Source of the DNA: [Clostridium] innocuum
GTDB taxonomy: Bacteria; Bacillota_I; Bacilli_A; Erysipelotrichales; Erysipelotrichaceae
DNA: 64,000 bases
Assembly (NCBI GenBank): GCA_012317185.1
Contig: CP048838.1
Location: 2,790,001 to 2,854,000 of the forward strand
Reading direction: 5' to 3'
The notes below the pieces were generated by a model. The model saw only the letters and a list, made by a program, of their open reading frames with translations. It did not search any database and was not told the origin of the DNA. Numbering within the stretch: position 1 is the stretch's first letter; every line of letters starts with the position of its first letter. Position numbers and translations under genes: made by a program. Below are positions 42,228 to 51,664 of the stretch, piece after piece.

Positions 42228-42800
42228 CTAAAATGTAAGACTTCCGCTCAGCAAACCATAACCAACTGCCAGTACACCGCACAGCAGCATGACGGTAATC
42301 GGACTTTTTTTATATTTTCTCAACAGAAAGAAGCCCAGTGCAAACAGCAGCACACTTTCCAGATTAACATCTGCAAGCGATATCGCTTTTCCTCCCCAGA
42401 AGGCATCGATTCCCAGAGACACCCCTGCAGATGCAATCAAAGCAACCACCGCCGGACGAAGCCCCTTCAGCACTGCCTGAATCGCATCCAGCTGCCGGTA
42501 TTTATAATACAGAAAGGACAGTGTCAGGACAATGATAAAGCTGGGCAGCACCACACCAAGAGATGCCACCAGTGCTCCCGGCAGCCCCGCAATCTTTGTC
42601 CCCACGAAGCTGGCGGCATTGATTGCAATAGGTCCCGGTGTCATCTGAGATATGGTCAGGATATCCGCAAATTCACGCATGCTCAGCCAGCCATGCATGG
42701 CGACGACCTGATCCTGAATAATCGGAAGCGCCGCATAGCCGCCGCCAATGCTCAAAAGCCCGATTTGCAGAAAGCTGAACAACAGCTGTAACAGTGTCAT
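42228..42800 (-). CDS. Chromate transporter, second half-subunit
   Basis: A short-chain CHR-family protein of 190 aa with about five or six membrane segments. The signature is FLQIGLLSIGGGYAALPIIQDQVV and SQMTPGPIAINAASFVGTKIAGLPGALVASLGVVLPSFI. Short ChrA proteins act as pairs with opposite topology. It overlaps its partner by 4 nt (ATGA). Members export chromate or, more generally, transport an anion; the natural substrate is uncertain. Confidence 0.9.
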   Translation of the reverse strand: MTLLQLLFSFLQIGLLSIGGGYAALPIIQDQVVAMHGWLSMREFADILTISQMTPGPIAINAASFVGTKIAGLPGALVASLGVVLPSFIIVLTLSFLYYKYRQLDAIQAVLKGLRPAVVALIASAGVSLGIDAFWGGKAISLADVNLESVLLFALGFFLLRKYKKSPITVMLLCGVLAVGYGLLSGSLTF

Positions 42801-43372
42801 TGCAGACCACCCTCCTTCTTTATCGCTCGCTCAATCAGATAGCCCAGTGCACCGCATACGATTATGATGATAAGCAGATTGACATCAAACAAAACATTGC
42901 ATACAAAGGCTGCCAGCATGATGAGCACATACACCTTCTGCGGCTGGCTCCAGACCTCCCGGCCCATCGTCCATACCACATCACAGATGGTCGCAACCAC
43001 ACCTGCCTGCATTCCAAACAGCATGACCTGTATCCAGCGTATCTGGATAAACGCCTCATAGCAATAGGATATCACCGTTAGGATCACAAGCGGAGGAAGT
43101 ACTGTTCCGATGACTGCAACGATTGCCCCCGGGATACCGGCACAGCGATAGCCGATACTGATCGAGGCATTGACAGCGATTGCTCCGGGTGAGGATTGGG
43201 CGATAGCCACCAAATCCATCATCTCTCCCTCTTCAATCCAATGCAGATCCTCAACAAATTTCTTTCTCATCAGCGGTACGATCACATAGCCTCCACCAAA
43301 GGTACAGGCGCTTAACATAAACACGGAAGAAAATAATGTTCCGTACATTTTTGCATTTTTCTCCAATTTCAT
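42797..43372 (-). CDS. Chromate transporter, first half-subunit
   Basis: This partner of 191 aa has the same signature: SACTFGGGYVIVPLMRKKFVEDLHWIEEGE and IAQSSPGAIAVNASISIGYRCAGIPGAIVAVIGTVLPPL. It forms the two-gene chromate transporter with the overlapping downstream gene. The ATG at 43372 follows GGAAGGTG with short spacing, so a few residues of uncertainty remain at the N-terminus. It is divergent from a LysR regulator, the usual context for this transporter pair. Confidence 0.88.
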   Translation of the reverse strand: MKLEKNAKMYGTLFSSVFMLSACTFGGGYVIVPLMRKKFVEDLHWIEEGEMMDLVAIAQSSPGAIAVNASISIGYRCAGIPGAIVAVIGTVLPPLVILTVISYCYEAFIQIRWIQVMLFGMQAGVVATICDVVWTMGREVWSQPQKVYVLIMLAAFVCNVLFDVNLLIIIIVCGALGYLIERAIKKEGGLQ

Positions 43373-43401
43373 CACCTTCCCTACTATTATAGTCCTTGTC
43401 A

Positions 43402-43414
43402 TTTCATAATGAAA
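43402..43414. promoter_or_regulatory. Candidate LysR operator
   Basis: TTTCATAATGAAA, a perfect 13-bp palindrome in the 93-bp divergent gap between the chromate transporter pair and the LysR gene. Its T-N11-A form fits LysR sites; binding is inferred. Confidence 0.5.
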
Positions 43415-43465
43415 ATAGTATTATTATATATATTTAATAACAGTTTATTATGAAAGGAGAATTTC

Positions 43466-44362
43466 ATGACGCTACGACATCTCCGCATTTTTGTTGCGGT
43501 ATGCACATGGGGAAGTATCACCAGAGCCGCAGAAAAGCTGCATATGGCACAGCCCTCGGTATCCCTTGCCATACGGGAGCTGGAGGAGTATTATCAGCTG
43601 CAGCTGTTTGACAGAATCTCGCGCAAATTATATCTGACAGGTGATGGAGAGCGCTTTCTCAAATACGCCAGTCACATCACCTCCCTGTTTGATGAAATGG
43701 AAAACAGCATGGAACACTGGAGTGATATGGAAAGCATGTCCATCGGCTCGAGTATTACCATTGCCAACAGTCTGCTTTGTGAATGCCTGCACAGCTATAA
43801 GCTGGAGTATCCGAAGCGGCAGATACAGATTCTCATTGAAAATTCCATGATTCTTGAGGAGTCCATCGTTTCCAATCAGCTGGATTTGGCGCTGATTGAG
43901 GGAATTCCGACACATGAGCATATTCAGAAACTATCGTTTTTCAAGGATGAGCTTGCCGTCATCTGTGCCAGAGAGCATCCGCTGGCAGAAAAACAGAAGC
44001 TGTGTCTGCAGGATATTGCACAGGAACCGTTTTTGCTGCGGGAGAAGGGCAGCGGTACAAGAGAAATTCTGGATTCCATCATGAAGGTGCACGATATTCA
44101 ACTGCATCCCATATGGGAGAGTGCCAGCACCCGTGCACTGGTTAAGGGGGTGCAGTTCGGCTTCGGTATCTCCATCCTGCCCTATCAGATGGTAAAGGCA
44201 GAGCTGGAGGCAGGCATTGTCACCCGTTTGTATTTATCGGATGTTTCCTTTCAGAGGGATTATTATATCATCTATCATGCAAACAAGCATCTGCATGCCG
44301 GCTTGTTGGATTTTATCGCAACCTGCCGCCGGGTCTGTGCGAAGATTCAGGCAAAGGAGTAA
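43466..44362 (+). CDS. LysR-family transcriptional regulator
   Basis: A regulator of 298 aa with an N-terminal winged helix (LRIFVAVCTWGSITRAAEKLHMAQPSVSLAIRELEEYYQLQLFDR) and a C-terminal periplasmic-binding-like effector domain (from about residue 90). It most likely controls the divergent chromate transporter pair. AAAGGAG precedes the ATG. Effector unknown. Confidence 0.92.
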   Translation: MTLRHLRIFVAVCTWGSITRAAEKLHMAQPSVSLAIRELEEYYQLQLFDRISRKLYLTGDGERFLKYASHITSLFDEMENSMEHWSDMESMSIGSSITIANSLLCECLHSYKLEYPKRQIQILIENSMILEESIVSNQLDLALIEGIPTHEHIQKLSFFKDELAVICAREHPLAEKQKLCLQDIAQEPFLLREKGSGTREILDSIMKVHDIQLHPIWESASTRALVKGVQFGFGISILPYQMVKAELEAGIVTRLYLSDVSFQRDYYIIYHANKHLHAGLLDFIATCRRVCAKIQAKE

Positions 44363-44506
44363 GCAATAGACATACAAAAACAGGCCTTGCAAGGGCTGCA
44401 TGAGGTATACAAAAGAAGACTTCACCTTATTGTTTCGGGAAGTCTAACGTGTGTATCTATTCGATTTGAATGAACGCGTAGCAGCATGCCTGTCGCGTAG
44501 TTTCCA

Positions 44507-44740
44507 TCATGCCTGCATCCAGGATCGTAATGCTTCCTTCACCTCAGCTACAGCAGAAAATACAGCATTTGCTCCTGTGAGATACCGGTATACATAATTC
44601 CATTCCTCAACGGAGAATTTCGTATCCTCTATTTCCAGAATCATATCCGCATATTCCTGAAAAATCATCTTCTGTCGAAGATCAGAAATATAAGCAGCAT
44701 CACAGTTATCAAATATATAATCCAGCAGTGCATCCTTCAT
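44507..44740 (-). CDS. Small hypothetical protein
   Basis: A 77-aa acidic, helical protein (ALLDYIFDNCDAAYISDLRQK, SVEEWNYVYRYLTGANAVFSAVAEVKEALRSW) of no family I know. The upstream AAGAAATGGGGCGAAGCC gives a weak ribosome site. It stands alone next to a 700-bp AT-rich gap. Codon use and length make it plausible but not certain. Confidence 0.5.
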   Translation of the reverse strand: MKDALLDYIFDNCDAAYISDLRQKMIFQEYADMILEIEDTKFSVEEWNYVYRYLTGANAVFSAVAEVKEALRSWMQA

Positions 44741-45388
44741 GGCTTCGCCCCATTTCTTGTGTATATCTATAAAATTATACGTAAATAGACAGTGTGTTTT
44801 TTTATGATTTTCCCTCTATTTTCTTGAAAAATTGACCCTTTTCGCGAAAAATACGCCTATTTCATAAAGTATGCTTTTTTATATACATCCATTGATATTA
44901 TAAAAGAATTGCACCTCATTTACAATATTTCCAATACAAAATACGAAAAAAATAGCAATTTCTGGCTTGGATACGACTTTTTTACAGCTTTTTCTATTTT
45001 ACACAGCTACAGCCAAAGCAAAAGGAAGCAGGGAAATCCTATATGACGATATTATTTAATGATTTCATATGAAGAACAGCCGTTTTGATTATCAACTGTA
45101 TTTCCATAAACTATATAATGAAACTACTGCAGGCAACTGCACTTAACAGCGGCTTCTTACTGTTCGCTGACTCCCCAAGCGCTTCTCCTGTTTTTGAAAC
45201 AACTGATTATTCAATTTCATTGCTGAAGAAGAAATCATGCAGTACATATACCATAGCAGGTGATACATAAAAATGCACCATGCTCACAGAGGAACTGCTT
45301 ATGATTCTGCTTTTTTAATGACTGCATCATCGTTTCCTAGTAATTGCTTTAACCGAATTTCCGATCTGTCTGAGCTTTCATATACAAA
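44741..45388. other. AT-rich intergenic region
   Basis: About 650 bp, unusually AT-rich from 44760 to 45060 with several T and A runs. I found no frame with a ribosome site, no RNA gene and no clear repeat. It may hold the promoter of the small gene at 44507-44740. Confidence 0.4.
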
Positions 45389-45390
45389 AG

Positions 45391-45422
45391 GAGCGCTTTT
45401 GGCCTTAACAACCGAAGCGCTC
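45391..45422 (-). terminator. Terminator of the leu operon
   Basis: GAGCGCTT stem (45391-45398 with 45415-45422) followed on the minus strand by CTTTTG, about 35 bp after the amidohydrolase stop. Confidence 0.65.
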
Positions 45423-45458
45423 TTTCCTATATCGAGATTACTTTTATGAATGAACAGC

Positions 45459-46610
45459 CTATGCCTTCTGATAAGCGATTTCCCCGTTGATAATGGTATA
45501 GCGGATAACGTTTTGTGTATCCAGCAAAGAGCTGTCACAGATGATGATATCCCCGTCCTTGCCCTCTTCAATGCTGCCGATGCGTTTCTCCAGTCCAAGG
45601 ATTTTTGCAGGATTGATGGTGATGGCTTTTAATGCCTCCTCTTCCGGCAGACCGTCCTTCATGGCAAGTGCTGCACATAACGGCAGATATTCCTGCGGTA
45701 CGACCGGTGAATCCGTCGTAATGGCGATCAGGATTCCTTCCCTGCACAGAACACCCGGCGTTGTAAAGGATTTGTTTGCCAGCTCGAATTTTGATTTATG
45801 GGTCAGGGATGGTCCGACGATAGCCGGATATCCGCTTGCCTTCACCTGTGCCTTGATAACCTCCCCATCCGTGCAATGATCCAGTGTCACATTGACATCG
45901 AATTCCTTAGCGATACGAATCACCGTCAGGATATCGTCCGCACGATGTGCGTGACATTTTAACGGCAGCTCCTTTTTGATAACCGGAATCATCGCCTCCA
46001 GCTTCATATCATAGGCCGGCATTTTCAGTGGATCGTTGTTAGCGGCTTCCTTTTTTGCGATGTATTCCTTGGTCTTTGCCAGCGTTTCCCGCAGCAGCGC
46101 TGCAATGTTCATTCTGGTTTTGATACGGCTGTCCTGATAGACACGCTTTGGATTCTCCCCAAAGGCACACTTCATCGCCACCGGATTCTGTATGACCATT
46201 TCATCAATGCTGACGCCGTGTGTTTTATAGGCCATGAAGGTACCACCGATGACATTGGCGCTTCCAGGACCTGCGGCCACCGTGGTGATTCCGGCATTGC
46301 GGGCATTGATAATCGTTTCATCCAGTGGGTTACAGCCGTCGATGGCACGCACCTGCGGCGTAATCGGATCACTCATTTCATTAACATCATCACCTTCGCC
46401 GCGAATGGCGCTTTCCTCCATTCCCAGATGACAGTGGGCTTCAATCATTCCAGGGAACACCTGTTTTCCGGATGCGTCGATGATCAGTTCTCCGGTTTCC
46501 TCTTTCAGATTTTCACCGACTGCGGCAATTTTTCCATTTTGCACGCGAATATCCGCCTGTATGGTTCCGGCAGCGGCCATTGTATGAATCCTTCCATTCT
46601 TAATTAACAT
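45459..46610 (-). CDS. Metal-dependent amidohydrolase
   Basis: A TIM-barrel amidohydrolase of 383 aa. The metal-binding HxH is in FPGMIEAHCHLGMEE, later histidines are in ELPLKCHAHRADDI and NVTLDHCTDG, and the Asp is in AITTDSPV. It resembles the imidazolonepropionase/adenine-deaminase-like group that hydrolyses cyclic C-N bonds; the substrate is unknown. It is the last gene of the leu operon, 24 nt after leuB, an uncommon companion. The ATG at 46610 is preferred over a start 7 codons earlier because AAAGGAG lies 10 nt upstream. Confidence 0.85.
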   Translation of the reverse strand: MLIKNGRIHTMAAAGTIQADIRVQNGKIAAVGENLKEETGELIIDASGKQVFPGMIEAHCHLGMEESAIRGEGDDVNEMSDPITPQVRAIDGCNPLDETIINARNAGITTVAAGPGSANVIGGTFMAYKTHGVSIDEMVIQNPVAMKCAFGENPKRVYQDSRIKTRMNIAALLRETLAKTKEYIAKKEAANNDPLKMPAYDMKLEAMIPVIKKELPLKCHAHRADDILTVIRIAKEFDVNVTLDHCTDGEVIKAQVKASGYPAIVGPSLTHKSKFELANKSFTTPGVLCREGILIAITTDSPVVPQEYLPLCAALAMKDGLPEEEALKAITINPAKILGLEKRIGSIEEGKDGDIIICDSSLLDTQNVIRYTIINGEIAYQKA

Positions 46611-46634
46611 CTTGTCTGCTCTCCTTTGCACTTC

Positions 46635-47714
46635 CTATGCGTTTGTTATCAGTTCCGCAATCGTATCTCCCATCTGGGAACATGTCCGGTATGTTTTTCC
46701 ATCCTCCATGATATCCTTTGTGCGATATCCCAGACGAAGTGCCGCTTCCACAGCCTCTTCGATTTCCGCAGCTTCCTGATCCATGTCAAAGGCATATTTC
46801 AGCATCATGCCTGCGGCCAGTATCGTGCCGATTGGATTGGCGATATTCTGCCCTGCGATATCCGGTGCAGAGCCGTGAATCGGCTCATACATACCGCGCT
46901 TTGTTTCCCCCAGGGATGCACTGGGGATCAGACCGATGGAGCCGGTGATCATGCTGGCCTCATCACTCAGGATATCCCCGAACATATTCTCTGTCACAAC
47001 GACATCAAACTGGGATGGATCCTTCACAATCTGCATAGCGGCATTATCCACCAGCATATGTGTAAGGGTTACATCCGGATACTCTTTTGCGACTTCACTT
47101 ACGATTTTACGCCATAAACGGGAGGTGTCAAGTACATTCGCCTTATCGACGGAAATAACACGGCTTCCCCTTTTACGCGCCGTCTGAAATGCCGTATGGG
47201 CAATTCTTTCGATTTCATGCGCATAATAGCACATATTGTCACTGGCATAAAGTTCTCCGTTTTTTTCCACCGTGCTTTTTTCTCCGAAATACACACCGCC
47301 GATCAATTCCCGAACGACCATAAAATCAATTCCGTTTGCGACGATATCCTTACGCAGCGGAGAGGCATCGGATAGCTCCTTAAAGATTTTCGCAGGACGC
47401 AGATTGGCATACAGACCAAGCTCCTTGCGAATGCTTAACAATGCTTTTTCCGGACGGATAGAAGGATCGACATGATCCCACTTCGGTCCGCCGACTGCCC
47501 CCAGCAGCACGCTGTCGCTGGCAAGCGCCGCATCCAGGCTTTCCTTTGGCAGTGAGGTTCCGTATTTATCAATGGCGCAGCCTCCGGCATCCACTTCCGT
47601 GTAGACAAAGCTGTGTCCGTATTTCTTTGCGATGACATCCAGAACCTTCACCGCCTCTTTGACGATTTCCGGTCCGATTCCATCTCCCGGTATTACCGCA
47701 ATATGCTTCTCCAT
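46635..47714 (-). CDS. leuB: 3-isopropylmalate dehydrogenase
   Basis: An enzyme of 359 aa that oxidises and decarboxylates 3-isopropylmalate to 2-ketoisocaproate with NAD. Motifs include IPGDGIGPEIVKEAVKVL, SIRKELGLYANLRPAKIF, the catalytic Tyr in VVRELIGGVYFG, Lys in VDKANVLDTSRLWRK and the NAD site EPIHGSAPDIAGQNIANP. It starts immediately after the leuD stop. Confidence 0.97.
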   Translation of the reverse strand: MEKHIAVIPGDGIGPEIVKEAVKVLDVIAKKYGHSFVYTEVDAGGCAIDKYGTSLPKESLDAALASDSVLLGAVGGPKWDHVDPSIRPEKALLSIRKELGLYANLRPAKIFKELSDASPLRKDIVANGIDFMVVRELIGGVYFGEKSTVEKNGELYASDNMCYYAHEIERIAHTAFQTARKRGSRVISVDKANVLDTSRLWRKIVSEVAKEYPDVTLTHMLVDNAAMQIVKDPSQFDVVVTENMFGDILSDEASMITGSIGLIPSASLGETKRGMYEPIHGSAPDIAGQNIANPIGTILAAGMMLKYAFDMDQEAAEIEEAVEAALRLGYRTKDIMEDGKTYRTCSQMGDTIAELITNA

Positions 47715-48209
47715 TTACTTCCCCCCCTGCTCTTTAATGGCATTTAACAATCCGTTGTGCTGCATGATGTTTTGAATAAACGCAGGAAACGGCTGTGCCT
47801 GATAGGTTTCGTTTTTTGTTTTATTTATGATTTCTCCGGTATTGAAGTTGATTTCCACCTCATCCTTATCATCAATACGCTCACTTGCCTCCACACATTC
47901 CAGGATTGGCAGACCGATGTTGATCGCATTGCGGTAAAAGATACGCGCAAAGCTTTTTGCGATCACACAGGAAATACCGCTTGCCTTAATGGCGATCGGC
48001 GCATGTTCACGGCTGCTTCCGCAACCGAAATTAAAGCCTGCCACCATGATATCGTTCACTTTGATTTTCTTTACAAAGTCCGCATCGATATCACACATGC
48101 ATTTTTCTGCCAGCTCCTTAGGATCACTGGTATTCAGATATCTTGCGGGAATGATGACATCGGTATCGACATTATCCCCGTATTTATGTGCTGTTCCATT
48201 TGCATTCAT
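47715..48209 (-). CDS. leuD: 3-isopropylmalate dehydratase small subunit
   Basis: A swivelling-domain subunit of 164 aa with GDNVDTDVIIPARYLNTSDP near the N-terminus and the substrate-binding GFNFGCGSSREHAPIAIKASG. It is the shorter bacterial/archaeal type. It pairs with LeuC and starts 2 nt after leuC; leuB begins directly at its stop. Confidence 0.96.
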   Translation of the reverse strand: MNANGTAHKYGDNVDTDVIIPARYLNTSDPKELAEKCMCDIDADFVKKIKVNDIMVAGFNFGCGSSREHAPIAIKASGISCVIAKSFARIFYRNAINIGLPILECVEASERIDDKDEVEINFNTGEIINKTKNETYQAQPFPAFIQNIMQHNGLLNAIKEQGGK

Positions 48210-48211
48210 GC

Positions 48212-49477
48212 TTACGCTACCTCCTTTGGTGCTGCAATTCTGCCCATAATGGCACTGGCTGCCGCAACAGCCGGGCTTGCCAGATATACCTCGGAATCTA
48301 CATGCCCCATCCGACCGACAAAGTTCCGGTTCGTTGTCGCTACACAGCGTTCATTTTCCGCCAGTATTCCCATATAGCCGCCCAGGCATGGACCACACGT
48401 TGGTGTGGATACCACGCAGCCTGCATCGATGAAGATTTCCGTATAGCCCAGTTGTATGCACTGCTTGTAAATTTCCTGTGTTGCCGGAATGATGATGGCA
48501 CGCACTCCTTTTGCCACATGCTGTCCCTTCAGAATCTGTGCAGCCTCTGCCATATCGGACAGCCGTCCGTTGGTACAGGAGCCGATGACAACCTGATCAA
48601 TCCTCACAGGCTCTTTGATTTCATCCATCGTTCTGGTGTTTTCCGGCAGGTGCGGGAAGGCTACTGTATGGGTGATCTGGCTCAAATCCAGATGATACAC
48701 ATTGCAATAGTCTGCGTCCGCATCTGCTTCATAGGTAACATATGGACGGCTTACACGATCCTTGACATAAGCCTCCGTAATCTCATCGAAGGCGAAAATT
48801 CCGTTTTTGGCACCGGCTTCGATTGCCATGTTTGCCATGCATAAGCGATCATCCATGCTCAGACTCTGTAAACCGATACCGCTGAATTCCATCGATTTAT
48901 ACAAGGCGCCATCCACACCGATCATGCCGATGATGTGTAAAATGACATCCTTTCCACTGACATGCGGTGCGAGCTTTCCACGCAGATCAAATTTGATAGC
49001 TTCCGGAATTTTAAACCAGCATTTGCCGGTAGCCATGCCTGCGGCCATATCCGTACTGCCCACACCGGTGGAGAAAGCGTTCAGCGCTCCGTACGTGCAC
49101 GTATGGGAGTCCGCACCGATGATGCATTCCCCAGGTCCTACGATACCCTTCTCCGGAAGCAGGGCATGCTCGATTCCCATTTCCCCGACATCGTAAAAGT
49201 GCTCGATGTTCTTCGCATAGGCAAAGGTACGGCATGCCTTGCACTGCTGTGCTGCCTTGATATCCTTGTTTGGCGCAAAATGATCCATAACCATGCTGAT
49301 TTTTCCCGGATCAAACACCTGTGAAAAGCCGTATTTTTCAAATTCCTTGATAGCAACCGGTGATGTAATATCATTTCCCAGTACCATATCCAGATTCACT
49401 TCGATCAGCTGTCCTGCCTCCACGTGATCCAGACCGGCATGTGCTGCCAGAATTTTCTGTGTCATTGTCATTCCCAT
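48212..49477 (-). CDS. leuC: 3-isopropylmalate dehydratase large subunit
   Basis: An aconitase-family protein of 421 aa. The 4Fe-4S ligands are in VIGSCTNGR and CGPCLGGYMG, and the third at about TPTCGPC. ADSHTCTYGALNAFSTGVGSTD is the active-site stretch. With LeuD it isomerises 2- to 3-isopropylmalate. AGGAGG lies 9 nt before the ATG. It is the HacA/LeuC2-like short form, consistent with the short LeuD. Confidence 0.96.
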   Translation of the reverse strand: MGMTMTQKILAAHAGLDHVEAGQLIEVNLDMVLGNDITSPVAIKEFEKYGFSQVFDPGKISMVMDHFAPNKDIKAAQQCKACRTFAYAKNIEHFYDVGEMGIEHALLPEKGIVGPGECIIGADSHTCTYGALNAFSTGVGSTDMAAGMATGKCWFKIPEAIKFDLRGKLAPHVSGKDVILHIIGMIGVDGALYKSMEFSGIGLQSLSMDDRLCMANMAIEAGAKNGIFAFDEITEAYVKDRVSRPYVTYEADADADYCNVYHLDLSQITHTVAFPHLPENTRTMDEIKEPVRIDQVVIGSCTNGRLSDMAEAAQILKGQHVAKGVRAIIIPATQEIYKQCIQLGYTEIFIDAGCVVSTPTCGPCLGGYMGILAENERCVATTNRNFVGRMGHVDSEVYLASPAVAAASAIMGRIAAPKEVA

Positions 49478-49503
49478 AATGGTTTTCCTCCTGCTGTTAT
49501 TGT

Positions 49504-51201
49504 TTAAGCCTCTGCTTCTTTTTCTGCCTCGCGGCGCTGTGCGACTGCCCGGTTGATGGCTGAGAATAATGCCTGTACACTGGATGCGATGATATCATCA
49601 TGCAGTCCCACACCCCACTGATTCTTTTTGCGGCAGTCGATGATTTTCACATAGGATACCGCTCTGGACGAGGACCCCTTGCTTAACGCATGTTCCTTGT
49701 AATCCAGTATGTCAAAGGTCAGATTCATATTGTCACGCAGGGCATTGCTGACGGCATCCAGACGGCCGTTTCCCGTAGCGGTGATAAACTGCGTCTTTCC
49801 CTCATAGGTGATGTTCATCGTCACGGTCACGATATCACCCTGACGGACAAAGTGATAATCGTTGAGTGCATAGGGTGCGTTCACGTTCATGTATTCCTTC
49901 TGGAACAGATCGTTGATCTCATTTGGCAGCAGCTCCTTGTGCTCATGGTCGGATACATCCTTCATATAATAGCCAACCTGCTCGCGCATATCGGATGGCA
50001 GATCATAGCCGTAGTATTCCTCGAGCATGTAGCCGATGCCGCCCTTACCGGATTGCGAGTTGATGCGGATAACATCTGTTTCATAGACACGTCCGACATC
50101 TCTTGGATCGATTGGCAGATACGGTACCGTCCAGTGATCAGGATCCTGGGCATCACGGTAATGCATGCCTTTGGCAATGGCATCCTGATGAGAGCCGGAG
50201 AAGGCTGCGAATACCAGCTGACCGGCATAGGGCTGACGCATGTGTACCTGCATACGGGTACAGCGCTCATAAACCTCGACAATGTGCGGCATATCCGTGA
50301 AGTTCAACTCAGGATCGATTCCCATCGCATACATGTTCATTGCAAGTGTAATAATATCCACATTTCCGGTACGCTCCCCGTTGCCAAACAGCGTTCCCTC
50401 GATGCGGTCCGCACCTGCCAGAATACCCATTTCCGTATCAGCAACGCCACACCCGCGGTCATTGTGCGGATGCAGGGATACGATAACATTCTCACGATAG
50501 TTCATATGCTTGCACATGTATTCAATCTGCTGTGCGTAAATATGCGGCATACTCATTTCCACAGTCACCGGCAAATTGATGATGACCTTGTTGTCCGCAG
50601 TTGGCTGCCATATATCCAATACGGCATTGCAGACCTCCAGGGCATACTCCACCTCTGTTCCGGTAAAGCTTTCCGGTGAATACTCAAAGCGGTAATTGCC
50701 GCCGTCCTCCTCTGTCAGCTTCTTTAACAGCTTGGCACCCTCCACAGCGATATTCAGAATTTCTTCCTTTGATTTTTTGAACACCTGCTCGCGCTGTGCC
50801 AGAGATGTGGAATTGTATAAATGAATCACTGCATTTTTTGCGCCCTTAACAGCTTCAAAGGTTCTGCGGATGATATGCTCTCTTGCCTGTGTCAGTACCT
50901 GAACCGTTACATCCTCCGGAATCAAATCCTCATCGATCAGCTTGCGCAGAAATTCAAATTCCGTCTGACTGGCTGCCGGAAAGCCGATTTCAATTTCCTT
51001 AAAGCCAACCTCTACAAGCAGCTGGAAAAACTCGATTTTTTCATCCAGACTCATCGGTATGATCAATGCCTGATTGCCATCCCGCAAATCCACGCTGCAC
51101 CATTGGGGTGCTTTTTCTATATATTCTTTCCCTGCCCAGTCCATGCATGGCTCCGGTGGTAAAAAATACTGTCGTTTGTACTTCTGATATCCTTCCATCA
51201 T
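49504..51201 (-). CDS. leuA: 2-isopropylmalate synthase, long form
   Basis: An enzyme of 565 aa that condenses 2-ketoisovalerate and acetyl-CoA, the first committed step to leucine. The DRE-TIM barrel is marked by WCSVDLRDGNQALI, GFPAASQTEFEF and the metal site SLHPHNDRGCG; the C-terminal LeuA dimer domain (from about 430) carries leucine inhibition. It is the long form that starts YFLPPEPCMDW. AGGAGG supports ATG at 51201 or 51198. The frame is open further upstream, but that part is the T-box leader. Confidence 0.96.
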   Translation of the reverse strand: MMEGYQKYKRQYFLPPEPCMDWAGKEYIEKAPQWCSVDLRDGNQALIIPMSLDEKIEFFQLLVEVGFKEIEIGFPAASQTEFEFLRKLIDEDLIPEDVTVQVLTQAREHIIRRTFEAVKGAKNAVIHLYNSTSLAQREQVFKKSKEEILNIAVEGAKLLKKLTEEDGGNYRFEYSPESFTGTEVEYALEVCNAVLDIWQPTADNKVIINLPVTVEMSMPHIYAQQIEYMCKHMNYRENVIVSLHPHNDRGCGVADTEMGILAGADRIEGTLFGNGERTGNVDIITLAMNMYAMGIDPELNFTDMPHIVEVYERCTRMQVHMRQPYAGQLVFAAFSGSHQDAIAKGMHYRDAQDPDHWTVPYLPIDPRDVGRVYETDVIRINSQSGKGGIGYMLEEYYGYDLPSDMREQVGYYMKDVSDHEHKELLPNEINDLFQKEYMNVNAPYALNDYHFVRQGDIVTVTMNITYEGKTQFITATGNGRLDAVSNALRDNMNLTFDILDYKEHALSKGSSSRAVSYVKIIDCRKKNQWGVGLHDDIIASSVQALFSAINRAVAQRREAEKEAEA

Positions 51202-51214
51202 CCTGTCCTCCTTT

Positions 51215-51545
51215 TTGTAACAAAAAACTTCCATCTCTATACTAAGAGACGGAAGTTTATCACCAATTCCGCGGTACCACTCTTGTTGAATGATGAAAAG
51301 CATCATTCCCCTCACATATCCAGACTTCGAATATGTTCTCACGATAACGTGTGAGCAGACGGTAACGTTTACTGGCATCGTGTGATGTGTTCAGGTTACA
51401 GCTTACGGGTGAGTGGATAAGATTTCTGCGCCGCTTTTCACCAGCCAGCGGCTCTCTACAGCAGAAGGTTCCTATGCTGGTCCCGATCCTTGCCTTTGGT
51501 TTTGTAGTCACTAACAAAAGGATATAGCATTTTTTGTAAATTGTC
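51215..51545 (-). ncRNA. T-box riboswitch (leucine) of the leu operon
   Basis: On the minus strand the leader has a stem I AGAGAGCCGCTGGCTGGTG element, a specifier-like loop AAATCTTATCC that offers a Leu CTT codon followed by A, and the T-box core GTGGTACCGCGG (51269-51280). A terminator follows: a 14-bp stem with one mismatch (51225-51238 with 51245-51258) and a T-run. Uncharged tRNA-Leu would pair with both sites and prevent termination. The specifier choice is my reading; the T-box identity is secure. Confidence 0.93.
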
Positions 51546-51664
51546 AATGTATTTCTGTAATTCCGTTACATTATTTTGTGAAAATATTTTCATCCCTTTT
51601 TCATCACGGCTTGCTGTTTTATCACAGAAGACAGCTGTGCTCCTATCATGGAATCACAGGGATA

